Below the pieces are notes generated by a model, which ran no database searches, was not told the DNA's origin, and was given only the letters and a program-made list of their open reading frames with translations. 64,000 nt of DNA from Gautieria morchelliformis (lineage: Eukaryota; Basidiomycota; Agaricomycetes; Gomphales; Gomphaceae): contig WHVA01000246.1 of assembly GCA_015179125.1 (NCBI GenBank), forward strand, positions 1 to 64,000, written 5' to 3'. Position 1 is the first letter of the stretch. Each line of letters begins with the position of its first letter. Shown piece after piece: positions 31,001-42,809 of this stretch. The position numbers were made by a program, and so were the translations under genes.

Positions 31001-31966
31001 GCGGAGATAAGACGCGAAACAGCACAAATACAGGTTTTCTGCGACGGGTCGTGCATAGACGGCGGTGTAGGAGCAGCGGCAGTCTTGTACAGAGACGGGA
31101 GGGAGGAGTCGACAGTGCAGCTCCATCTGGGAGCGGAAACGGAGCATACCGTATTCGAAGCCGAACTAGTGGGAGAAGCGATGGGAGCGAAGTTACTGAA
31201 TGCAGAGCGCAGCGGAAGATACGTGATAGGGTTGGATAGTCAGGCGGCCATACTGACGACCAGAAGAGAAAAGCAGATTCCAGCGCAATACCTGGTCAAT
31301 GCCATACATGGACAGCTCGAGAATGTCACAAGAGCACAACCGAATGCAACAGTAGTAATGAGATGGACGCCGGGACACAAGGGAGTCAAGGGGAATGAAA
31401 GGGCAGACGAAGAGGCCAAGAAGGCGGCGAGGGGGGAGAGCAGCGAAGAGAGGTTCATCCCAATGGAATTTCAGGGCATACTACCGAGAAGTAAGGCAGT
31501 CGAGCTCCAGAGACACAAGAAGGAACTCAGAGCAATAGCCAAAGAAACGTTTGCAAGATCGCCGAGATCCGAATACCTGCACAGAATAGACAGGACAATG
31601 CCATCCCCAGCATATGCCAGGTTGACCGAAGGCATGGCCCGTAGACAAGCAGCGATCCTCATACAAATCAGAATGGGCCACATAGCACTCAACAAGCATC
31701 TGTACAAAATAGGGAAGGCCGACTCACCTACCTGTGCAGCGTGCAAAAGAGCGGACGAAATGGTCCATCACTTCTTATACAGGTGTCCCGCATACAAGAA
31801 ACAGCGCAGGGAACTAGAGCGGACACTACGAAGAGCCACCAGCACAGTCAGCACTCTGCTAGCCAAGCCAAAAGCAATGAAGGCTCTATTCAAGTACATC
31901 AGCGCCACTAGGATGTTCGAGGGAATATACGGGAATCTGGAGATGGGGGAAAAAGGGAGAAAATAG
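28028..31966 (+). pseudogene. LINE ORF2: endonuclease, reverse transcriptase, RNase H
   Basis: The LINE enzyme that nicks the target and copies RNA into it. It starts at ATG 28028, which overlaps the ORF1 stop as ATGA. Domains in order: APE-type endonuclease (QQNANKS, IQEPYIDFLG, WLGDFNRHHPQWD); reverse transcriptase (KAPGANGIP, YRPIALLDTIGKV, LFLDIKGAFPS, GMDQGCPLS, catalytic FVDD); RNase H with its acidic residues (FCDGS, FEAEL, LDSQ, NERADEEAK); and a C-terminal CCHC motif (CAACKRADEMVHHFLYRC). RNase H plus this knuckle fits the Tad/I group. One in-frame TGA at 28661-28663 interrupts the frame just after the endonuclease; the sister LINE has Arg there, so CGA to TGA is likely. Otherwise 1312 codons stay open. 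Confidence 0.92.
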
Positions 31967-32171
31967 GGAGAAGAAGGGAAAAAGAGAGGGAGTGAACCGC
32001 GCGAGAAGCGCAACCACACCTCGCCGCCGGAGGCATGGAGAAGCCCAGGGCATTGCCCATGGAGCAGAAGCGGAGACTGAGACATAAGGGCTAGATAGAA
32101 GGAAATGTCGACCAGGTACTTGTAGAAGCATCTTACATAGGGCCGCGCCCCAAAAGACGATAAATTGGATA

Positions 32172-32204
<33 letters not shown>

Positions 32205-32212
32205 TCCCCATC

Positions 32213-33182
32213 AAAGGAGCTGCAATGTGCCCTGAGTTCAGGAACAAATTCAGCATTGTCCTAGACAACAATGGCATAAGGCTCCATGAGTGCTGGCCTG
32301 AAGTTGACTGCTATGCCATCAGGCATAGTTGACTTTCTTTGCATTGCTGACAAAAGCTTCAGGGTGGACCTGGAAGTTGAGCTATAGCTGAACCAAAAAC
32401 AGTGGGAGTTAGTGCCTTGAGGTTGGAACCATTGCAGTGGTCAGGTTCACATATGTTGGTCTGGCCATGAGGCTAGCTAGACCGGGTGTTGGAGGTTACC
32501 GGCCAGAGGGGCGATGGCTGGCGTGAGATCCTGGGCCTGAGCTGGCGCACCTATGTTGGGGGAGTGGACCACCTGGAGGACCGTTTGCGTCGTTCTCGCG
32601 ACATTCACAGGAAATGTGCACCAGGTGCGCACGCACTCGTTCTCCCGCCATTCGCAAGGAAAGTGTGCATGATGCGCAACAGAGGCACACGGAGGTCAGT
32701 CTCTCGATATTGGCAGGATACGTCCACCATGCGGACCCGATGCGCACGAAATGCGCCACAGCGGGGCACGGCTTGAACCGCCCCTGCATACTAACGAAAA
32801 CGAAAAATGCAGCACCAACACGTATCTTCTCCGCCAACACGACCGCGAATGCCTGCTCCTTGTCGAACGCGCCCTCCACGCCGCACAGGAACCATTTCGA
32901 GAGGCGAGTGCGGCGGGGCGGGGCCGGGGCCTGTGCGCGGGCGCGGGCGGGAGAACCCGCCGGGGTAGCTAGGCGCAGCGATTTTCACGTACTGGCCTGG
33001 GGCGACGCCGCCCGCGAACCCGCCAGGACCGGGGGACAGGCGGCGTTAATCGAGCGCGGGCGGGGCGGGATAGAGCGAGGACGTGCGTAACGGGAAGGAG
33101 GTGGTGGGAGGGAGGGGCGTGGCCGTACGGGGCGAGTATTCTGGGGCGTAGGTGAGGGAGTCGTCGAGTGTGCGCGCCATCT
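32213..33182. other. No clear gene; flank of LINE target, then GC-rich sequence
   Basis: From 32213 the sequence continues the pre-insertion flank (frames such as CPEFRNKFSIVLDNNGIRL are not recognised). From about 32900 it becomes very GC-rich and Pro/Arg-coding on the minus strand. No domain found. Confidence 0.4.
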
Positions 33183-33420
33183 GCGACAGATCAGTGTCTG
33201 AAGCAACGCGATTCTGGGACACGCACGTCAGCGCCGAGGCTGGGCATCGCCCTCTCCGGCATCGGAGCGACGAGGTCGAGTGCGCGGTCGTCCTCGGGGC
33301 GGAAGTTGGGCGGGAGGGGCGGGACAGGCGGTTTCGAGTGGCGGGACGGGTGGTGGGCGTGCGGGTGCTGCTGGTGCGGATAGTCGTTGGGAAGGGGCGG
33401 CAGGGTGGGCGCGTAAGACA
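33183..33420 (-). CDS. Candidate first exon of a proline-rich protein, unrecognised
   Basis: From ATG at 33420 the minus strand reads MSYAPTLPPLPNDYPHQQHP and continues Pro/His-rich to PMPERAMPSLGADV, then stops. Another minus frame just beyond (about 33200-32990) is also open and Ser/Pro-rich (SQMARTLDDSLTYAPEY), as if an exon or frame change separated them. It could be the 5' part of a disordered host protein or a fragment. No family is recognised. Confidence 0.25.
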
Positions 33421-34269
33421 TGGTGTGTCGTGTGTCCTGTTGGTGGGATGTGTCTGCTCCTGGCTGAGTGTCGTCTGGGAGTGTCGTGCGTGTCTTAAGG
33501 TCTGTGCGCGCTGTCACGTCACACGTGCGTGGGAATAGCAGCATAGCTAATCACGGGCGCCTGCGCGCTCCTTCGTTTGTGCCGCTCCTTTGAGCATCCC
33601 CCTGACAAAGGTAGCCTCGTATCTCTGCGTCCATTCCTTGTGAGAGGTCGGCCGATGCCCCGTGCACCCGCCTTCGCCCGAGCGGACGCCGGGTCTGTGA
33701 CGAGACAGTCTCCATACCTCACCCCGGCATCGCAACAGCGGCCGGTCTACCGTAGCCTCGCCTTGCTTTTTTTTTTTTGATTTTATACGACCTCAGGTAG
33801 TCCTATGGTGGTCGCTACACGCAAGTACCTGTAACAGGGTGGGCCTTCCTCCTTGCTCCCTGAGGCTCCCTACCCGCTGCGTCCCCAGGCGGGCGGCTGC
33901 ACCGATGACGGTCCTGCTCCCCCGTCGGCCCGGTCTCCTTGAGGCCGTTTGCCGCCCCACCCACTTGTGAGGTAAGGTATTCTCTCTCCCCGGTTGTTGG
34001 GCACGTGTGATGTGTCTGACTTCGTAAGTGCTCGGCCGCCTGAGCGAGCCTGCACGACATGTGAGAGCGCCGCAGCTGAAAAGAAATAAAAGAAAAGCCC
34101 ATGGTGTGGTGCCGTGCCGCCTTGACCATCGCGAAGGGCCTGGTCCTTCCATCCCCGCTACGCCGAGTCTATCCACGCCGTTGCCCGAGCTATTGGTGTG
34201 GGTGTGACGGTGGGGCATCTCCATTGTGCTCTGACCCGCTAGCGTCTGTCTGATAGGTAGTTATCTCGT

Positions 34270-37200
34270 TTAACTAGGGGTATGATAAGTGACGTCACCG
34301 AATACTCCAGTCAACCGTTTTGTGGCAGCCGCAAAGCATAGCAGCGCAGCCAGTCCCTTTTTGCTCCCCAGGAGTACCTTCGCTGACTTTGCCTTGCTGC
34401 CCAGCTTCCTTCTTACCACGTGTCTGGCGTGCTCATGTGCGCGGCAGTCAAACAGGTAGTGGTGCACTGTTTTGTCCGCCTGTCCGCACACCGGGCAGAG
34501 GGGCGAGGCCGTCCTCTTGATCCGGTGGAGGTGGCTGTTGAGTGGAACATGTCCCGTGCGTAGCTGGGTGACCAAACTCGTCTGAGCGCGGGTGAACTCC
34601 ATCATCATGTTGTTGTACTTTCCCGAGGGAATGGCACCGTCGATCTTGACCAGCCTGGCATATCTGGGCGATGCCGCCCATCGCCTCCTCCATTCTTGTC
34701 TGAGGCCCGCTCTGAAGTGTTGTCGCGTAGCTGCTATGCTGCATGGCAGTGGTCCCCCACCCAAGTATGCTGGCAACTCACCTGTCAGGCTGCAGTTGCC
34801 CCCTGCTGCTTCCTTTGCTTCTGCGTCTGCCACCTCGTTGCCCTCTACCCCATCATGTCCTGATATCCACGCGATCCTGAGCCCAAGCTTGCGCCGCCGC
34901 GTTGGTCTAGCCGCTGTGTTGGCCATATTGTTGACCTGGTGCTGGGCTGGTCTGGGCTTTATGTGGCACACTGACTGAATGACCGCCTGGTTGTCCAGCA
35001 GGACGGTCGCCGACCAGACATCCCTCTCCTTCGACAGGAGCTCCAGCGCCAGGGACACTCCAACTGCCTCCGCCTCGTATGTCGTGTGATCAGACAGCGA
35101 GCATAAGTGGTACCTCAGCGCTGCTACCCTCCTCCCTTTCCTGTATAGCACCACGGCCGCCCCTGCCTCTCCCTCTACCCCAGAGCCGTCTGCGTATATC
35201 TTTACATCCGCGCTGTCATCCCTGTCCCCATCCTTAGAGGCCTCCCTGTTCTCTGCGATGTCCGTGTCGAAGTGTTGAGCTGCATCTGGCTGTTGTAGGG
35301 AGGGGAGGATCGACTCGTATTCGTCTGGTATGAGGCTGAAGCTGTGGAGCAGTAGGTGCAGGGGAGAGGGGTATCTCTTGACCAGGCGCCTGGCACAGGA
35401 GTGCACCGGTCGATGGAGGGGGTGGCTTTTCGGCAACTAGTTGGGTGGCCGCGCGGTAGCAAACATTCTGCAGTAGGAGTTCCACAGGTAGGATGTTGGC
35501 GTGAGCTTCCAGGACATCCGTGGCCGTTGTCCTCATCGCTCCCGTGATGGCGATCATGGCAATCCTCTGCACCGAGGTCAGTTTTTGAACTACCCATACT
35601 GACCCTTTTGCCCTTTTTCCCTTTTCATGTCTTTGCACCGGTGTGAACCAGACGTCCGCAGCATAAGTGAATTTAGGGATTGCTACCGCCTGGTAGAGTT
35701 GCCTCATGAGCTTGACCCGGACACCTGTAGATGGCTTAGCTAGTCTGCGAAATAGTAGAGTCCACTTAGCGGCCTTTGCCACGGCTTTCTCTGACTGCAC
35801 ATTCCAACGCAACTCCTCGTCCAGGAAAACCCCTAGGAACTTGTGGGCCGTTGCTGGCTTGATGGCTACGCCATCGTAGAGGAAGTCTGGCCTCCCCGCC
35901 GGCTTGGTTCTTCCTGGGCGGTCCAGGTCCTGAGTGCGTCTCCTCGAGAACCCTACCACTGCGAACTTGGTCTTCTCGAACTTTGAGTGGTGGGTTTGAG
36001 TCCACTCCTTTGCTCCACCCAGCTTCAGCAGCATATCCCTCAGGCTATCATAGGCATCCTCGTAAGTGTCACCCTCCGCATATAAATTTGCGTCATCGAC
36101 AAAGGCCACCGCAGCTTGCCCTTTCTTGGTGGGGACATCTAGGAGGTCAGCATTATAGAATAGGTAGAGAATCATGGACAGTGGGTCCCCTTGTCCTATA
36201 CCATTATTTATTCCTGTCCACCCTGACGTATAGTCGTCGAACTTTAGCTGCATTCGTCTGTCTGTCAACATCCGTTCCACGAAAAGCACATACTCCTCCG
36301 GCACTCAATGCTTGCGCATGTTGTGCAGCAGCCGGTCAGTGACGGCGTTTGGGAAAGCCCCCTCGATGTCTAGGAACAGCATTACCGCCACTTTTTTCCT
36401 CCTCCACGCCCCCTTGATTTTGTTGACCACCAGATGTAGGGAGTCCGTCGTGGTTCTACCCAGCCTCCCACCGAAGTGGTTCGCCGGCAGGAGCTGGTGC
36501 TTGTCCGCCATGTATGTCAGGTCCTCCGCCACTATCGCCGTTAGCAGCTTGCCAAGTGTGTTCAGGAGTGCTATCGGCCGGTAGGACTTGGGAACATCGT
36601 ATCTGGCTTTGCAGGGCTTTCGAAGTACTATTGTGACCCACGATTTCCACCTGTCGCTATATGTCTGCAGCGCAAACGTGGCTCGGTAGATGTGCAGTAG
36701 GTACTCAACGATTATGTCAACTGTCTCCCTGAGGATTATGTTAGGGATGCCGTTGTCCCCTGGGGCTTTGTGGGGCTTCAATTTCAGTATCTGTCGCCTG
36801 ATTTGGCCCTCCTGGAGTTGGAAGCTGTACGGGACTCTTCTCGGGTATCTGTAGCCAGATGGCACCTGTGACGCCGTGGGCTTAGGTGGGAAGAAGGCAG
36901 CTGCTAAGAGGCCACTCTTTTCCTCGTTTGTTTCCGCAGTCTGTTCTTCCCCATCCGCAGTACTGGTTCTGAGCGAGGGCACCCTGGACCTACCGCCGTC
37001 TGTCGCTGGGTTGGTGAGGTACTTGTTGGCAGTCCACAGCAGGTGATCATCTAGGCCTTCCAGATACTCCTCCCAGTGCTGGGCCTTGGCCTTCTTTATA
37101 GCTATTCCATACTTTTCGCTGACCTCGCGATGTTCCTGGTGAGAGGGATGGTCAGCGATTGCCCGATGTACATAAGATGCATTGTTCAGCCTGTTCTTAG

Positions 37201-38214
37201 CCTTCTTTAGGACTGTGAGCTCTCTGCTCCACCACCGGCGTGAATGCGGTACCGGGTTGGAGAGCGGCACTGCTGTGTCGATTGTGTCTTGAATGGCGGT
37301 GGTCAGGGCTGTAACGGCCTCATCAAATTCTTCTGTCATGGTGAGTTCTTTTGGTTCTGGGGCGGCCTCCAGGCGTCCTGCCAGCTGCTCCCTGAATTGC
37401 CCCCAATCAACCATCCTGTAGTTCCGGAACGGGGCTGGCGGGCTGAGCTTGGTCTCCATGTCTAGCACGGTGAGGATCGGTACATGATCCGTACCCGGCC
37501 CCCTCAGGCTGGGGTTTGTGTCACATGTAACTATCATCTCAGTCGCGTTATCTGTGCAGAAAACATTATCGACCCTCGTCCAGTTTCTCGTGGCCATGGA
37601 CTGCAGCGTTGGCGTGCGTTTTGGTAGCGACATCACCATGTTGTAGTCCGCCAGCATGGATATGAGCTCCTCTGCCGCCCTGTTCGCTGCTGCCGTGAAC
37701 AGGTGGTGATTCCGCTCCTCGTCCCACATGGGGTGGTGTCTGTTGAAGTCCCCGCACCACAGCATTGAGTCGGTCTCGTGGTTGATTATGTTGTGCCGCT
37801 CCGCATTGATGAAGTGGTCGAGCGCATGAAGAGTGTTCAAGTGATTGCAGTCATTATAAATATTAAATATCGTGACTTTACCTCCTGTGTGCTTGATTTG
37901 GATCGCAGTGACATCATTCGTGCCTTCGAAGTAGATCTGTGACCATGAATTTGTATCTAGTTCGGCGTTGACCAAGATAATTGATCGCTTTGCAGAGGTG
38001 TCAGCTAAATGAGATGAGGGGTAGACTACGCGCCAGTTATGATTTGCTTTAGTGTTGCCCAGGGTGTTGATGTAGCGTTCTTGTAGGAGGAAGACGTCCC
38101 AGTCCTTGTGTATGGCAGAATTGATGAGGTCGGACTGAGCTTGGTCAGACTTGTTGAGGTTTTGTTGATAGATTCTCAATCTCTGTGGCGTTGGTTCCAT
38201 CGTGTAAGGCATCA
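34270..38214 (-). pseudogene. LINE ORF2: endonuclease, reverse transcriptase, RNase H
   Basis: Starts MPYTMEPTPQRLRIYQQNLN at 38214-38212, its ATG overlapping the ORF1 stop as TGATG. Domains: APE endonuclease (QQNLNKS, WCGDFNRHHPMWDEERN, RVDNVF), reverse transcriptase (HKAPGDNGIP, YRPIALLNTLGKL, LFLDIEGAFPN, GIGQGDPLS, AFVDDANLY), RNase H (IYADGSG, YEAEAVG, LLDNQA, NEVADAEAK) and a C-terminal knuckle (CPVCGQADKTVHHYLFDC). Two breaks: an in-frame TGA at 36305-36307 in the middle of the reverse transcriptase (LLHNMRKH, stop, then PEEYVLF), and a frame change near 35430 between the reverse transcriptase and RNase H. The reading frames are otherwise open, suggesting fairly recent loss. Confidence 0.9.
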
Positions 38215-39951
38215 GTTTCGGCCCGTGGAGGGCAGCCCAGTTTCACTAGTGATGTCGCCCCAACGGGCGGTGGGGCCTACGTCGAGGCTATTGGGCATAG
38301 TGGCGGGGCTGTCCCTACGGGGCGGGGGCATCGGGCGTGCTTGGCTGGGCCCGGGTGTCTCCTGCTGGGTGCGCTGGAATGGGATAGTAGTCTGTCTGTA
38401 CTTACCTTTGTGGTGTGAGACGGTGTGCCAGTCATTGCTGGCACTGGCGTGCGGGTCCGTCGCTATCCAGTGAGCCGGGGGGGTGGGCTTGGGTGGTTGC
38501 GACATGTGCCTCCACGGCTCCTCGGTGGGGAAATACGGCATCTGATTTTCAAGGAGCCTAGCATCGAGCTCCCCGCACTTATGGGCGAATGTGGGGCACA
38601 CCCTGTCCCAGCTAGCGTGGCCTTCCGTTTGGCAGGAGACGCACCGCAGCCTCCCAGGTTGGGCGCAGTCTGTCGTTCTGTGCCGGTCCCCACATGTGCC
38701 ACAGGTGTCGTACTGTTGCGGGCAGGTGTAGGACAGGTGGTTCCACCCCTGGCACTTAAGGCATCTGGTGGGTTCCTTTTTGCATTTCTCCGCGTACACC
38801 CTCTTCTGACAGATTATCAGGCCGTCCGTGAGGATCTTGTTGGCCACCTCCGGGCTCGTAAAAGTGAGTAGCGCGTGGCCGCAGGTCTGGTTGGCGGCTC
38901 TGCGGTATGCCGGCTTGAGCCACCTCGCTTTATCTATGGCACCGCACGGGAGCTTGTTATAACCTTCCACCGCTCGCAGCTCCTCCTCCCTTCCCGGGCC
39001 GAAGTGGAGCGGTACGAATTGTATGACTATCGGGAACAGGCGTGTCTTCATTCTGGCGTCTGGCGCTAGCTTGGTCGTGAACTGGATCCGCCGCTGTGCC
39101 TCGTTAATCCACTTGGCCGAGCCCTCGCTCCCGAGCTCGAAGAGGACCCCTCCATTACTCAGCCGCCTCGCGCTCACGACCGCGTGATCAGCAGCCGCTC
39201 CCATTTCCTGCAGTATCTCGTTGGCTCTCCTCGCCAGCCCCACACTGTCCATCTCTTCCAGGATTTGCGTGCCCGGCTCCCCTGCGTCGATCAGGACCTG
39301 TCTAAGCTTCACCCCCTCCCTTGCCCTTACTCTTGCGTCGCATCCCCACCCAGCAACCGAGGCGTATGTCTGGTGTTGCATCGCGCCGCTGGTGTCCCCT
39401 CCGCTGTCGCTTTCCGATGCGCGGTGCGTCGGCAGCTGAGCTGTCACCGCGTCCACTATTCTATCCGCTGTGCCGTCACTCTCCTGCCTCAGCTCCTCCG
39501 CTGTGCTCGCTAGACTGTCTGCCGACGCCCTGATCGCTGCCGTGGCGTCTTCGATCTTCTGTAGGACTGGGGTCATGATCCCCTGAAGGCGCTCGTTGAC
39601 GCCCGTTGCTACCGCAGAGATCGTGGTGCAGTCCGCCAGGTCGGTTAGCAGAGTCGAGACCGCCCTCATGCCTTCATCCAGCGTCTTCGACATACTCTGT
39701 GACTCCGCTAAGTGCAGCAGCGCCGTGGCCAGGCTATAGTACGTGACTACTTGGCGTTCCGGCAGGAGTTTCTTGGACAGCAGGTAATCCTGCGCGGCTA
39801 TCGGGTCGTGATCGTCCTTCGCCCGTTCCGTCTCATCTCTTCTAGCGTTCTGGGGGTCGGAGCGTAGCCGGCGCTGACTGTCGGATCGCGTCGCCGCAGT
39901 TGCGGGCGGCGCGCGCCCCTTGTTGCTGGCGGCCGTCGATGGAGCCGCCAT
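38212..39951 (-). CDS. LINE ORF1 (gag-like nucleic-acid-binding protein), intact
   Basis: A 579-aa uninterrupted frame. The N-terminal half is Ala-rich and probably coiled-coil (residues about 60-180). Then comes a conserved middle shared with the other LINE ORF1s (RRLSNGGVLFELGS, IVIQFVPLHFGPGREEELR), and three CCHC knuckles near the C-terminus: CLKCQGWNHLSYTC, CGTCGDRHRTTDC and CVSCQTEGHASWDRVC. These bind the LINE RNA. The stop codon overlaps the ORF2 start (TGATG), consistent with ORF2 being made by termination-reinitiation. This is the only one of the three LINE ORF1s here with no break. Confidence 0.9.
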   Translation of the reverse strand: MAAPSTAASNKGRAPPATAATRSDSQRRLRSDPQNARRDETERAKDDHDPIAAQDYLLSKKLLPERQVVTYYSLATALLHLAESQSMSKTLDEGMRAVSTLLTDLADCTTISAVATGVNERLQGIMTPVLQKIEDATAAIRASADSLASTAEELRQESDGTADRIVDAVTAQLPTHRASESDSGGDTSGAMQHQTYASVAGWGCDARVRAREGVKLRQVLIDAGEPGTQILEEMDSVGLARRANEILQEMGAAADHAVVSARRLSNGGVLFELGSEGSAKWINEAQRRIQFTTKLAPDARMKTRLFPIVIQFVPLHFGPGREEELRAVEGYNKLPCGAIDKARWLKPAYRRAANQTCGHALLTFTSPEVANKILTDGLIICQKRVYAEKCKKEPTRCLKCQGWNHLSYTCPQQYDTCGTCGDRHRTTDCAQPGRLRCVSCQTEGHASWDRVCPTFAHKCGELDARLLENQMPYFPTEEPWRHMSQPPKPTPPAHWIATDPHASASNDWHTVSHHKGKYRQTTIPFQRTQQETPGPSQARPMPPPRRDSPATMPNSLDVGPTARWGDITSETGLPSTGRN

Positions 39952-40125
39952 TTCTGCTGTGTTCTGTAGGCTCGCCCCCGGTGGTGTTGTCTATTAGGTT
40001 CTAGGTGTGTATATAGGTGGTTTTTCGTGGAATACTGGGTTTTTCTTTTTCTCTGCTGGGCCGGGACCGTGGGAAAGTTTGTTGTGGGTGTGGTAGCGGT
40101 CAGAGCGGTGTCCCCCTCGCCTTGC

Positions 40126-42809
40126 TATTGGCCGTACGTACGCTTTATTTACTCTTGCGAGGGGGCAGGTTGTTTGCGCGACTGTGCACTGCTGTGTCTC
40201 GTTCTCCGCTATGCCCTGCTTCTGCTTGACCGCCGCACCCCCGACCCTCCCTGTGCCCTCCCACTTGCAGCCACAACAAGTTGGTGAGCAGTCGCAGCAT
40301 CTACTGCACGGCTGTGTGCGGCTTGTTATCCCTGCGTCTGCCCTGTGCTTCAATGTCACGAGACCACCCGCTGAGCGACGAACGGCGCGACGCCAGCCTC
40401 TCCACCTGCCGTGGAAATATGCTCGGCGTAGTCGCACTTGACCGACATGTCGGGCGGAGGCGGCGCATGCCCAGCGTCCTCCCGCTGCACATGCTCGGTA
40501 ATGCTTGACTCCGCATCGCTTGTCGTCGACGAGCGCCGCATGATCCACAGACGGCCCGCGTTCGCGCTTGGCGTCCTGCTATGCCGCACATGTATGCACA
40601 TATTCTTCCCCACTACGTGCCTCTCGAACGTCCGCTGCTTCGTCGAAATGCTGTACAGTGCACCGTGCGGTCGCTGCTCTGCGTCGCAATGAACTCGTTC
40701 ATCGCGTCCCACGGGACTCTGTGCTCTGCGATACCACGTGCCGCGATACCTCCCATGACACAACGCCTTCTCGTTGGCACTATTATTATGGTGGTTGAAC
40801 GGCGGTGTTGTATGCTTGACTGTTTGCGGCTGCTGGTCCTTCTCCGATATCCGCTGCCTCTCACCCTGCACTGCGCTGGCTTATCAAGGTTGGTCTGGAA
40901 TCGCGTTCATGGAACCGTGTGACGCTGTCACGCCACACAATTCCGGCGAAAGCGATACCGATGCAACGCCCTGTCACCCCACAATCTCCCATCCCCGCGG
41001 GCAGCATCCCTCGTCTGGAATCCCTAGTCCACCGACTACAAAGCCTTGTGCGCGTCTCTGCCGCTGCTGCTCGTTCTCCGCTACCGGTCCCCTGCCTCTG
41101 CAAGCCGTTCTAGTGCTGCGTCAATCACGTTACGCTGGTGGCTCTCTGTCACGGCGCAAATGTCCCTCTAACGGCGCACGCCTGCGACAGAAGCGCTGCC
41201 AATGCAATGCCCTGTCGCCATCCCCCACAACCTCCAATCCCCGCGCGCAGCACCCATGCTCCACACAGCCTCCTTCCTTTGTCTTCTTCTGTGCCCCGTG
41301 CCGCCTCTCCTGTATTCTCAAACCCAGCCGGAACACAACACTGGCCTCGCACGTCGATGGCCCTTGCCCGCCGACATCACTGCGCCCGCTCCCGCAGAAT
41401 TCCCCCGTCGCAGCCCTCCGTCCAGCCCCGTCGAGCCGATATCGATATCGATATGCCCTCCACACCGTGTGCAGCCCCAGCATCGACGCATGCTGCGACA
41501 TCGGCGCCGTCGTCGTCCGTCGCGCCGCGTGCCCTCCGAACGCCTCGGGAGCGGACTTGCGTACGCGCTCCCGTCACCCCCCTGCCCCTGCACCACACGA
41601 CCCTCCCCATCCCCTTCTTCGCCCGAGCGGCCGGGGGGTCTCTGGAACGCGTGTGTGGTGTGACGTTGCCCCCCACCCCCCCATGTTACACCCAGCCCTT
41701 GCACATCTTCTTTCGTAATGGTGGAACACAGGTAGGTGGTGGCACGACTGTCTGCGGCTGTGGATATGGCGTGGCGCCGATCCTACCTGGGATCGGGGAT
41801 CAGGAGCGGGGAATCCGCCCGTGCTAGACGATAGGGAACATAGTCTGCGTGGAACATTCCCAGAATGTCCTCCCCCCCACTATGATTCCTGTCAAGGAGG
41901 ATGGGCGGATTCCTCCCTCCTCTGGCAGTCCAGCACCGTCGTGCGTGGCATATCACCACCGTACGCTAGCGCTAGACGAGATGTGTGATATTTTTGATTT
42001 GCCGTGTGTCAGTCCGCAGTCCAGTGCTGGGGGTGTCCTTCCATCTCCTCATCTCATCTGCTCTCATCCTTGTGAAACTCGTTGTCCACCCCGCATAAAT
42101 ACACCTGCGCCCCAATCTCTCACCCACACTCCCTCACGCTTAGCACTTGACTCTTCCACTGCCGTCATCCGACGCCCGCTTGGCGCCTGGTCAACGTCGG
42201 TCGGTAGAGGCGAGTGGCCGTGGGCTCGCTGGGCTTGAAGAGGCAGGTGCGGGTGGCCTATTCAGCACCCCGGGCGTGCGCACCGCGCAACGTGTCGGTG
42301 TCTTGTCTGCAAGCTCTACAGGAGGCGCGGCCCTCTACCGCTGCGCCTCTCGCAGCTGCAGACATCATCAACCCCCACGATGCGATGCGACGGACGGCTG
42401 CGACGCTGCCACGTGGGGTGGGTGGTGTCGGGGGCTCATAGAAGCTGCAGAGATGCGGGAGGTGACCATCCACCTTTCATGTGGCGCCTCCACCGCTCTG
42501 CGCTTCACCCCGACCTCCCTTGCCGCGGACTGCCTGTCCAGATTGCGAGTCGGCGTTCTCGTGCGTCACACGGTTGCGGGGGTGTCCTGGCTTCGCTCAT
42601 GCTGGCAGGGAACAAGCTGTTCTGTCCCGCAGCAACGAAGGGGAGCTAGCAGGCCCATCAGTATCGTCGTTTATCACGTTACGTTATCTGAATCCTGCCT
42701 TCCGTCCCTGTACTATAATCTCCCCTGCATCCCCCTTTTCACCACACACCACATCTATACAGTCGCAGGTCCGTCAGAGCTGTGCCTGTTTCCTCCTCCG
42801 CCCGTGACT
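40126..42809. other. 2.7 kb without a recognisable gene
   Basis: GC-rich, cytosine-rich sequence with many overlapping Pro/Ser/Arg/Cys-coding frames on both strands, which is typical of composition artefacts. A TATA-like CATAAATACAC is at about 42094. No domains, repeats or structural RNAs were recognised. It is the right flank of the LINE target site. Confidence 0.45.

Larger units (their letters stand above)
24453..32202 (+). mobile_element. Tad-like LINE with 10-bp target duplication, with nested insertions
   Basis: A non-LTR retrotransposon bounded exactly by CTTCCCCATC at 24443-24452 and again at 32203-32212, with a 30-base A run (32173-32202) at its 3' end. Parts: 5' UTR, ORF1 (24602-28031, interrupted), ORF2 (28028-31966), 3' UTR. 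Two foreign segments lie in ORF1: about 0.46 kb at 24.81-25.27 kb, and about 1.24 kb of gypsy sequence at 26.19-27.43 kb. ORF2 keeps every catalytic domain but has one in-frame stop. The element is thus full length but no longer autonomous. Confidence 0.92.
33767..40114 (-). mobile_element. Full-length Tad-like LINE with 11-bp target duplication
   Basis: A minus-strand non-LTR retrotransposon of about 6.35 kb. The 3' A run is seen as T at 33767-33778. Both flanks carry CCTCGCCTTGC (33756-33766 and 40115-40125), an exact 11-bp target duplication that fixes both ends. Parts in minus order are a 5' UTR of about 160 bases, intact ORF1 (39951-38212), ORF2 (38212-34270) with two breaks, and a 3' UTR of about 490 bases. 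It is a different subfamily from the LINEs at 24 and 49 kb. Confidence 0.93.

Noticed and set aside
32160-32202. The A run as a host poly(A) signal or processed pseudogene tail
   Set aside because: It lies at the exact 3' boundary of the LINE, directly followed by the target duplication.
40774-41827. Overlapping Pro/Ser/Arg/His-rich frames of 230-315 codons
   Set aside because: Several frames on both strands are open at once in a cytosine-rich stretch, with no domain, no plausible introns and no homologue that I recognise.
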